Positions 5,634-11,282 of a DNA stretch of 11,282 bases are shown piece by piece. A model generated the notes under the pieces. The model was given only the letters and a program-made list of their open reading frames with translations. It ran no database searches and was not told the DNA's origin. Made by a program: the position numbers and the translations under genes. Every line of letters starts with the position of its first letter. Position 1 is the stretch's first letter. Source of the DNA: an uncultured Roseburia sp. (GTDB lineage Bacteria > Bacillota_A > Clostridia > Lachnospirales > Lachnospiraceae); assembly GCA_900753715.1 (NCBI GenBank), contig CAAEAE010000183.1:1-11282 (forward strand), in the 5' to 3' direction.

Positions 5634-7310
5634 ATGAAAAAAGGAATAAAGAGAACAATTTGTATATTACTGACTGCTATTAGCTGTATATCATTAGCTG
5701 GTTGTGGAGAAGTGGCAGTAGGGCAGGCCGACATCAATCCACAAACACCGATAGAGGAAGTTACTTTCCCATTGCCTGAAACAAAAGAATTGTCATTTAT
5801 TACGAATGCACCTGCCAGAACAGAGCAGGATCCTAATAAAAGAACGATATTTATGAGATTGGAAGAACAAACGAATGTACATATCAATTGGACATGTTTT
5901 GTAGCTGATCAGTTTGGAGACAAGAAAAATCTGGCTTTAGCACAGTTTGGAGCATTACCTGACGGATTGTTTGTAGCAGGAATGAGTGACTATGATTTGC
6001 TTCGTTATGCAAAACAGGGAATTATTATTCCTTTAGAGAACCTGATCGATAAATATATGCCGAATTTACAAGCTGTTTTTGAAAAATATCCGGAGTACAG
6101 GGTAATGTGTACCGCTCCGGATGGACATATATATTCTTTCCCATGGATTGAGCAGCTTGGAGCAGGAAAAGAAGCCATACAGGCAATTGGTGATATTCCA
6201 TATATAAACAGGAAATGGCTGGATTATCTGGGGTTAGAAATGCCAGAAACAACAGATGAATTAGAGGAAGTATTGATTGCTTTTCGTGATCATGCAAAAG
6301 AATTACAACAAGAATTCAATATTACAGGTGACGTGATACCAATGTCCTTTATTATTAACAATGGAGATCAGGATCCGGCTATTTTAATTAATGGATTTGG
6401 CAAAGGATATGGAGACACAGGTGACCATTTTGCAGTAACAGATGAAGGAAAAGTAATTTTTACCACCGTACAGGAAGGATATAAGGAAGGAATTATCTGG
6501 CTGCATCATTTGGTAGAGGAAGATTTGGTAGATCCGGAGGCTTTTACGCAAGACTGGTCTACTTATGTGGCAAAAGGAAAGAATCACAGATATGGATTAT
6601 GCTTTTCCTGGGATATAGCTAATATTGATAATTACGAAGATTATGCAATGCTGCCGGCACTTGCAGGACCGGAAGGTCTTGTAAACATAACAAGACAGAA
6701 TGGTAGTGAAACAAGTGGATTTGACAGGGGACGTTGTGTTCTTACTTCAAATTGCAGAGATACAGCACTTGCAGCTGCGTGGATTGATCAAATGTACAAC
6801 CCTATTCAGTCTGCACAAAATAACTGGGGTACTTATGGTGAGGAAAATAGTGATAACATTTTCGAAATGAGTACTAATGCAGATGGAGAGCCAATGTTAA
6901 GACATATGGATCTTAGTGGAAAATCTCCGGTTGAAATCCGTGAGAACCAGTCAGTTAATGGACCACTTGCTATTTTGAATGAGTATTACAACGTGTATGT
7001 AACAGAACCTGATGACGCAAAATGGCGCCTTGATAATATGCATGAAACGTATCTTTCTGATATGAACAGCAAATATGTATTTCCAAATGTTTTTATGAGC
7101 ATGGAGGATACGAACAGGGTTTCACAGCTTGATACGGATATCAAGAAATATGCGGAACAGATGAAGGCAAGCTGGATATTGAATGGCGGAATTGAAGAGG
7201 AATGGGACGGATATTTGCAGAAAATGGAAGACTACGGATTGTCGGAATACCTGGAAATCAAACAGAAATATTTTGATGCATATCTGGACTCTTTGTCAAA
7301 AGAAAAATAG
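5634..7310 (+). CDS. Extracellular sugar-binding lipoprotein of the ABC importer
   Basis: A 558-aa solute-binding protein. ATG 5634 is fixed by AGGAAGGAG (5616-5624), 9 nt upstream. The N-terminus is a textbook lipoprotein signal: basic MKKGIKR, a hydrophobic core, and lipobox LAGC with Cys24 as the lipidation site. The mature protein is therefore anchored to the outer face of the membrane. The body has features of the long (500-560 aa) LplA/YtcQ-like binding proteins that accompany LplB/YtcP permeases: an early ELSFITNAPARTEQDPN strand, PDGHIYSFPWIEQ, and INRKWLDYLGLEMPETTDE. The C-terminal helical end finishes LDSLSKEK. It lies between the permeases and GH32, so fructosides are its likely ligand; binding residues cannot be identified from sequence alone. 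GH32 starts 25 nt later. Confidence 0.9.
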   Translation: MKKGIKRTICILLTAISCISLAGCGEVAVGQADINPQTPIEEVTFPLPETKELSFITNAPARTEQDPNKRTIFMRLEEQTNVHINWTCFVADQFGDKKNLALAQFGALPDGLFVAGMSDYDLLRYAKQGIIIPLENLIDKYMPNLQAVFEKYPEYRVMCTAPDGHIYSFPWIEQLGAGKEAIQAIGDIPYINRKWLDYLGLEMPETTDELEEVLIAFRDHAKELQQEFNITGDVIPMSFIINNGDQDPAILINGFGKGYGDTGDHFAVTDEGKVIFTTVQEGYKEGIIWLHHLVEEDLVDPEAFTQDWSTYVAKGKNHRYGLCFSWDIANIDNYEDYAMLPALAGPEGLVNITRQNGSETSGFDRGRCVLTSNCRDTALAAAWIDQMYNPIQSAQNNWGTYGEENSDNIFEMSTNADGEPMLRHMDLSGKSPVEIRENQSVNGPLAILNEYYNVYVTEPDDAKWRLDNMHETYLSDMNSKYVFPNVFMSMEDTNRVSQLDTDIKKYAEQMKASWILNGGIEEEWDGYLQKMEDYGLSEYLEIKQKYFDAYLDSLSKEK

Positions 7311-7335
7311 TGATAGACAACGAAGGGAGAAAAAT

Positions 7336-8802
7336 ATGAGTGAAATGTTAGAAAAAGCAAGAAAATATGAAAAAGTAGAAAGTGCGAAGATAGCAAAGGA
7401 GAGCAGACCGGCTTTTCACTTTTCCAACCCGGTTGGCTGGATGAATGATCCTAATGGGTTTTCTGACTATAAAGGAGAACATCACTTATTCTTCCAGTAT
7501 TATCCGTATGCAACACACTGGGATTCTATGCATTGGGGACATGCAAAAAGTACGGATTTTATCAAGTGGGAATACCTTCCAATAGCATTGGCTCCAGATC
7601 AGGACTATGACAATTCTGGTGTATTTTCCGGTAGTGCCATTGAAGATGGGGAAAAGCAGATACTGATTTATACAGGCGTAGAAGAAAAAGCAGCCCCAAA
7701 TGGAGAAAAATGTATCCGCCAGAATCAATGCGTTGCAATAGGAAATGGTGTTGAATATGAAAAAATTGAAAACAATCCGGTTGTGACTGCGGATATGTTA
7801 CCAGAAGGCAGTAGTCTGGAAGATTTCAGAGATCCGAAAGTATGGAAGGAAAATGGTAAATACTATATGGTTGCCGGAAGCCGCCATAGTGACGGAAGTG
7901 GTCAAATTGCGTTGTTCTGTGCAGAAAAGCCGGAAAAATGGGAATTTGCAAGAATTTTAGATCGTAGTGAAAATAAGATAGGAAGGATGTGGGAATGTCC
8001 GGATTTTTATCCTTTAGATGGGAAACAGGTTCTTATGATTTCACCACAGGAAATGGAAGCAGAAGGATTGGAATTCCACAATGGTAACAATACAGCATTT
8101 TTGATTGGAAATTATGACAAGGAAAAGCTGAAGTTTACAAGAGAAAAAGTACAGAGTGTAGATTATGGACTTGATTTCTATGCACCACAGACTATGGAGA
8201 CAGAGGATGGAAGAAGGATTTTGATTGGCTGGATGCAGTCATGGGATAATCCAATGTATCCGGATACTCAGCGATATTCTGGTATGATGACTATTCCGAG
8301 AGAGTTATCAATGAAGGACGGAAGAATTTGTCAGATGCCAGTGCGAGAGCTTGAAAATTATCGTAGCAATATTATAAGTTACGATAATGTATGTATTCAC
8401 GAAGAGACAGAATTGAAAGGCATTAATGGAAGAGGTATCGATCTGCAAATAGCTCTTAAAGGGAAGGAATATGCGAAATTTAGAATAAAACTGGCTGTGG
8501 ATGAAAAGCATTATTCAGAAATAATCTATGACAGAGATGAAAAAACACTTACATTTGACCGGACTCATTCTGGTTTCAAGAAGGATACAATAAGCACACG
8601 CAGTATGTATGTCTCAGATAAAAAGGATGTGATAAATCTTAGGATTTTAGTAGACAGATTTTCCGTGGAGATATTCGTAAATGATGGGGAACAGGTAATG
8701 ACCTCACTGATTTATACACCGGTAGATGCTTCTGGAATAAGCTTTGCAAGTAATGGAACAACACATTTGGATGTAACCAAATATGATATTGAGGTAAAGT
8801 AA
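7336..8802 (+). CDS. Cytoplasmic GH32 beta-fructofuranosidase / sucrose(-6-phosphate) hydrolase
   Basis: A 488-aa glycoside hydrolase family 32 enzyme that cleaves terminal beta-fructofuranosyl units. ATG 7336 follows AAGGGAG by 6 nt. All three catalytic motifs are present: WMNDPNG (35-41, nucleophile Asp38), FRDP (164-167, transition-state Asp166) and WECPD (219-223, acid/base Glu220). SGVFSGSA (94-101) is also typical. The five-bladed propeller domain (about 25-330) is followed by the C-terminal beta-sandwich, including VDRFSVEIFVNDGE near the end. There is no signal peptide, so it acts on imported sugar. The family is annotated as sucrose-6-phosphate hydrolase (ScrB/SacA) when paired with PTS transporters. 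Here an ABC importer delivers unphosphorylated sugar and a fructokinase follows, so sucrose or short fructo-oligosaccharides are likelier substrates. The stop overlaps the kinase start. Confidence 0.93.
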   Translation: MSEMLEKARKYEKVESAKIAKESRPAFHFSNPVGWMNDPNGFSDYKGEHHLFFQYYPYATHWDSMHWGHAKSTDFIKWEYLPIALAPDQDYDNSGVFSGSAIEDGEKQILIYTGVEEKAAPNGEKCIRQNQCVAIGNGVEYEKIENNPVVTADMLPEGSSLEDFRDPKVWKENGKYYMVAGSRHSDGSGQIALFCAEKPEKWEFARILDRSENKIGRMWECPDFYPLDGKQVLMISPQEMEAEGLEFHNGNNTAFLIGNYDKEKLKFTREKVQSVDYGLDFYAPQTMETEDGRRILIGWMQSWDNPMYPDTQRYSGMMTIPRELSMKDGRICQMPVRELENYRSNIISYDNVCIHEETELKGINGRGIDLQIALKGKEYAKFRIKLAVDEKHYSEIIYDRDEKTLTFDRTHSGFKKDTISTRSMYVSDKKDVINLRILVDRFSVEIFVNDGEQVMTSLIYTPVDASGISFASNGTTHLDVTKYDIEVK

Positions 8803-9761
8803 TGGAAAAATATGATGTTGTAGCAATGGGCGAATTACTTATTGACTTTACACAAAATGGATATAGTGAACAGGGAAATCCGATTTTTGAAGCTAATCCG
8901 GGAGGAGCCCCATGTAATGTGCTTGCCATGCTGCAAAAGCTGGGAAGGAAAACGGCTTTTATTGGTAAAGTTGGTCAGGATGGTTTTGGATTACAGTTGG
9001 AGAAAGCCTTAAAGGAAACTGGAATTTCAACAGAAGGTTTGTGCTTTGATGAAGAAGTACATACAACTTTGGCAGTTGTACAAAAGAAAGAAGATGGAGA
9101 CAGGGATTTTTCCTTTTACAGGAAGCCGGGAGCGGATATGATGCTTCGCAGGGAAGAAGTGAAGGAAGACCTGATACGAAATGCGAAGATTTTTCATTAC
9201 GGTTCCCTTTCTCTTACAGATGAGCCGGTGAGAACGGCAACTGTGAGCGCCATTGAAGCAGCTGAGAAAGCAGGTGTCTGGATTTCTTTTGATCCGAACT
9301 TAAGGAAACCTTTATGGGAGAGCGAGGAACTGGCAAAGGAACAGATCCGATATGGACTGGGTCATTGTAATATATTGAAAATATCCGATGATGAGCTGGT
9401 ATGGTTTACCGGTGAACAGGATTATGAGAAGGCCATAAGAAAGCTTCGGACAGAATTCCAGATTCCGCTGATTCTTTTATCGTTGGGAAAAGACGGCAGT
9501 CGTGCTTATTGCGGAGAGGAGACGGCAGAGGCTCCGGCATTTCTGAATGAAAACACGATTGAAACAACCGGTGCGGGAGATACCTTTATGGGCTGTATGT
9601 TGCATCAGATTTTGAAGAAGGGATATCAAAAGCTGATAAGACAGGACATGGAAGAAATGCTTACTTTAGCCAACGCAGCCGCCTCCATCATTACCACCAG
9701 AAGAGGCGCACTTCGAGTTATGCCGGAGGAAGAGGAGATTTTAAAACAGATCAGATCCTAA
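8802..9761 (+). CDS. PfkB-family fructokinase
   Basis: A 319-aa ribokinase/PfkB-fold sugar kinase, predicted to phosphorylate fructose released by GH32 to fructose-6-phosphate using ATP. Motifs seen are GELLIDF near the N-terminus, the first PfkB signature GGAPCNVLAMLQKLGRKTAF with IGKVGQDGFG, FDPNLRKPLW in the middle, and TTGAGDTFMG (from residue 255) with catalytic-base Asp260. These match bacterial ScrK/Cscs-type fructokinases; length is normal. The ATG overlaps the GH32 stop by one base (TAATG, 8800-8804), with GAGG at 8791-8794 as a possible ribosome binding site, so translational coupling is likely. It is the last operon gene. No terminator is evident directly downstream, where gene remnants begin after only 7 nt. 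Other PfkB substrates cannot be excluded, but the context strongly favours fructose. Confidence 0.92.
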   Translation: MEKYDVVAMGELLIDFTQNGYSEQGNPIFEANPGGAPCNVLAMLQKLGRKTAFIGKVGQDGFGLQLEKALKETGISTEGLCFDEEVHTTLAVVQKKEDGDRDFSFYRKPGADMMLRREEVKEDLIRNAKIFHYGSLSLTDEPVRTATVSAIEAAEKAGVWISFDPNLRKPLWESEELAKEQIRYGLGHCNILKISDDELVWFTGEQDYEKAIRKLRTEFQIPLILLSLGKDGSRAYCGEETAEAPAFLNENTIETTGAGDTFMGCMLHQILKKGYQKLIRQDMEEMLTLANAAASIITTRRGALRVMPEEEEILKQIRS

Positions 9762-9768
9762 GAAAATG

Positions 9769-9934
9769 GAGACCGCACCACTATTATGAACAGCAGCCGC
9801 TCCCGGTCACGAGACAGGAATTTGAAAACCGTTCCATGCTGTATCATATCCTGGAAGACATTCCTGATGTTGATTTTCTGATTGAACTATTATATGATCT
9901 TGACATAGAGCATTCGTGGGGGTTAACATGTTAA
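9769..9934 (+). pseudogene. Truncated remnant of an ArAE-family gene (direct repeat copy B)
   Basis: Bases 9769-9861 match 1583-1675 of the intact ArAE gene at 87 of 93 positions with no gap. The frame from 9770 reads RPHHYYEQQPLPVT, then RQEFENRSMLYHILED. Three substitutions are synonymous; three change residues (Leu to Pro, Tyr to His, Gln to Pro). Similarity ends abruptly at both sides. After ILED the frame continues with unrelated sequence (IPDVDFLIELLYDLD) to TAA at 9932-9934. There is no start codon, membrane domain or ribosome binding site, so it is a dead fragment. It could be a duplicated piece of the upstream gene or the leftover of a separate paralogue. It begins 7 nt after the fructokinase stop, marking the right edge of the sugar module. 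Confidence 0.82.
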
Positions 9935-10199
9935 AAAGAGGAATACAACCAGACAGGAAAAACAAAAATATAATAAGTATGATACAAAGCTGTTACAAAG
10001 CTTAAGCAGAGAAAAAGACAGATGGAATAATAACGAAAATCAAATCCCGATCGACTATGCATGCGGATGGGCACACTCAACGGATGAAGGTACCTGCACG
10101 CTGCAGATGTTGCTGGATAAGGCAGATTCCGATATGTATGAAAATAAACAACTATGCAAGAAGCATAATTTATGTTCACATCAAGGAACTCAAAAATAG
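9927..10199 (+). pseudogene. Remnant of a GGDEF (diguanylate cyclase) domain, C-terminal part
   Basis: The frame ending at TAG 10197-10199 reads LLQSLSREKDRW, then NQIPIDYACGWAHSTDEG, then TCTLQMLLDKADSDMYENK. This is the C-terminal third of a GGDEF domain: the strand leading to the S/Y-x-G-x-A element, then the helix with LLxxAD and the near-invariant MYxxK. The GG(D/E)EF active-site loop and everything upstream are missing: an in-frame stop lies at 9924-9926, and only a degenerate stretch with no start codon precedes the recognisable part (which begins near 9990). It cannot make cyclic di-GMP. Together with the adjoining ArAE fragment it shows that the region between the sugar operon and the chemoreceptor has been rearranged. 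Assignment is from motif pattern only. Confidence 0.7.
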
Positions 10200-10200
10200 A

Positions 10201-10255
10201 GTAACTATTCAGAACCTCATTCGCAGAACTCAGTTTTGCAGCTCTGAATAGTTAC
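10201..10255. repeat. Nested inverted repeat (large hairpin)
   Basis: The outer stem is 13 bp and perfect: GTAACTATTCAGA (10201-10213) with TCTGAATAGTTAC (10243-10255). Inside, GCAGAAC (10223-10229) pairs with GTTTTGC (10233-10239), with one G-T wobble and a 3-nt loop. The element starts immediately after the stop of the GGDEF remnant. No T-run follows on the plus strand. On the minus strand a short TATTTTTG follows the stem. It could be an unusual terminator for the sugar operon, a structured RNA, or a small palindromic (REP/MITE-like) repeat. Confidence 0.7.
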
Positions 10256-10277
10256 AAACAGAATACAAACCAGAATT

Positions 10278-10322
10278 GTGAAAAGCCTACATGCCGGAGA
10301 CAGAATTTAGGCAATTTTTCAC
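10278..10322 (+). terminator. Possible weak terminator-like hairpin
   Basis: GTGAAAA plus GCCTA (10278-10289) is complementary to TAGGC (10308-10312) plus TTTTCAC (10316-10322), with a 3-nt bulge and an 18-nt loop. The T-rich arm follows the GC part as in an intrinsic terminator, but the GC stem is only 5 bp. It could end read-through from the sugar operon before the chemoreceptor gene. Confidence 0.3.
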
Positions 10323-10378
10323 CAGTTTATTGCAATGGAATCACTAATATTTAGCAAAAAAAATTTATATTTTTTTAA

Positions 10379-10407
10379 TAGATTTTCCCGATAAACAGTG
10401 CTATATT
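10379..10407 (+). promoter_or_regulatory. Promoter region of the chemoreceptor gene (sigma-28-like or sigma-A)
   Basis: CCCGATAA at 10387-10394 closely resembles the -10 element of motility sigma factor SigD/FliA (GCCGATAA), but the expected TAAA about 15 nt upstream is absent (TATT at 10368-10371). Alternatively TAGATT (10379-10384) and TATATT (10402-10407) with a 17-nt spacer could be a sigma-A promoter. The very A/T-rich tract at 10354-10379 could aid either. The leader to ATG 10466 is about 55-65 nt. Confidence 0.4.
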
Positions 10408-10465
10408 GTAATCATTTGAATACATAGAAGTTGAATTGAAAATTTACAAAGGAAGGAAAACTATC

Positions 10466-11282
10466 ATGGAAAAGATAAAAAAGCGTATAGCTAACTTAAA
10501 GGTTGCAGGAAAATTAAAATTATATCGAATGACAGTGCTTGTTATGACATTCTTTTTAGTGTTGGTGGCACTGATCTCGACATTAGTGATCCGCTCAAAT
10601 ATAGAGAAGATCACGGAGGTCTGGTCTCCGGCATTGGAATATCTGCAGGAATTAGAAACAATGACTGCAAAATATAGAATCAAACAGTATCAACATCTGG
10701 TAGAATCAGATGATGCTGCTATGACCTCCTGCGAAGAAGAAATTCAGAAGTTGGAGAGTCAGATCCAGGAGACCGATGCGAACCTGGAGGCAATCATGTC
10801 TGCAGACAGTGATGCTCAAGAAGGACAGGACGATTACGATGTAGCAAACGCTGCATGGGACGAATACAGAGCTGCTTCGGATAAAATCCTGAAGTTGAGC
10901 CGTGAGGGTAAACAGCAGGAAGCATCGAAACTGTTGACCGGAGAGGTGTATGAAGAGTATACGGCATTTGGTGAGAAATTAACTACATTACGTGACAAGT
11001 TCCAGGTAGAATTAGACCGGGCAAAGACCATGGCTAATGTATGCACCATCATCATATTTGTCGTGATCGTGGCAGCAGGTCTTGCGATTGCTGTAGTGAC
11101 AACACTGATCGGAAGGATCATTACCAATTCCATTACAGAGCCGGTAGAACAGATAGAGGCAGCAGTTGCCAGCCTGCGCAAGGGCGAACTGTCCAACGTA
11201 GAAATGCTTACCTATGAGTCTGAGGATGAGCTTGGCGATACCATCAGGAATCTGAAAGAAGCCATGGGTATTCTGGCAGATT
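10466..11282 (+). CDS. Methyl-accepting chemotaxis protein, N-terminal part (runs off window)
   Basis: The reading frame is open from ATG 10466 to the window end, about 272 codons, with no stop. AAGGAAGG (10449-10456) lies 9 nt ahead of the start. Order of parts: a basic N-terminus (MEKIKKRIANLKVAGKLKLY), TM1 at about residues 22-43, and an extracellular helical sensor of about 145 residues resembling the four-helix-bundle (4HB_MCP) type, with ALEYLQELETMTAKYRIKQY and acidic helices. TM2 follows (about 191-214, VCTIIIFVVIVAAGLAIAVV), then a HAMP linker beginning ITEPVEQIEAAV with the conserved DELGDTIRNL. The methylation helices and signalling tip must lie beyond the window. It would sense an extracellular ligand and signal to CheA/CheW. 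The 4HB sensor gives no ligand clue; sensing sugars imported by the neighbouring operon is only a guess. Presence suggests a motile host. Confidence 0.88.
   Translation, partial: MEKIKKRIANLKVAGKLKLYRMTVLVMTFFLVLVALISTLVIRSNIEKITEVWSPALEYLQELETMTAKYRIKQYQHLVESDDAAMTSCEEEIQKLESQIQETDANLEAIMSADSDAQEGQDDYDVANAAWDEYRAASDKILKLSREGKQQEASKLLTGEVYEEYTAFGEKLTTLRDKFQVELDRAKTMANVCTIIIFVVIVAAGLAIAVVTTLIGRIITNSITEPVEQIEAAVASLRKGELSNVEMLTYESEDELGDTIRNLKEAMGILAD

Noticed and set aside
9923..9934. Perfect 12-bp palindrome TTAACATGTTAA
   Set aside because: It is short and AT-rich, within decayed sequence, with no nearby promoter. Chance is a sufficient explanation.
10057..10251. Plus-strand 64-codon frame over the GGDEF remnant and hairpin
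   Set aside because: It is out of frame with the recognisable GGDEF tail, has no ribosome binding site, and its end runs into the inverted repeat.
10834..11196. Minus-strand 120-codon frame
   Set aside because: It is antisense to the chemoreceptor sensor, second membrane helix and HAMP region, which are recognisable on the plus strand; it is a shadow frame.
1..11282. CRISPR array, tRNA, rRNA, transposase or phage genes
   Set aside because: No regularly spaced repeats, cloverleaf-like sequence, transposase motifs or terminal inverted repeats were seen. The only long direct repeat is the ArAE segment.

Overview
The window looks like a chromosomal accessory segment of an anaerobic Firmicute, most likely a gut Lachnospiraceae (Roseburia/Eubacterium/Blautia-like). 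This is inferred from the AT-rich DNA, the strong AGGAGG-type ribosome binding sites, a lipoprotein-type solute-binding protein (Gram-positive), the LplB/YtcP-type permease pair, an ArAE-family transporter and a motility-type chemoreceptor. No database search was possible.

Layout. 15-179 (-) encodes a 54-aa two-helix membrane peptide with its own promoter. 180-716 has no intact gene; it carries a decayed DUF4258-like fragment (380-517) and the probable promoter of the next gene. 717-1721 (+) is an ArAE/DUF939 aromatic-acid-exporter family protein. 1782-2378 (+) is a maltose/galactoside O-acetyltransferase. A terminator at 2394-2423 ends the leftward LacI-family repressor gene (3494 to 2460). 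A divergent control region (3495-3744) holds both promoters and two identical 22-bp bipartite operators. Rightward runs a tight five-gene operon: ABC permease 1 (3745), ABC permease 2 (4700), binding lipoprotein (5634), cytoplasmic GH32 beta-fructosidase (7336) and PfkB fructokinase (8802-9761). Downstream, 9769-10199 is a graveyard of gene remnants: an ArAE C-terminal fragment and a GGDEF C-terminal fragment. A large nested hairpin follows at 10201-10255. A methyl-accepting chemotaxis protein starts at 10466 and runs off the window in its HAMP domain.

How the genes work together. The operon is a self-regulated sucrose/fructo-oligosaccharide utilisation locus. The lipoprotein captures the sugar, the two permeases import it unphosphorylated (the ATPase is not here and is probably a shared MsmK/UgpC-type subunit), GH32 hydrolyses it in the cytoplasm, and fructokinase makes fructose-6-phosphate. 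The repressor probably controls itself and the operon through the twin operators.

Most unusual points: a 93-bp direct repeat (87/93 identical by my hand alignment) of the ArAE gene's 3' part brackets the acetyltransferase plus sugar module, 8,186 bp apart; the twin 22-bp bipartite operators carry a compensating outer base pair; two signalling/toxin-like gene remnants are visible; and there is a nested inverted repeat at 10201-10255. I see no CRISPR array, tRNA, rRNA or intact mobile element, and the core of the window is a recognisable carbohydrate locus rather than a wholly new system.
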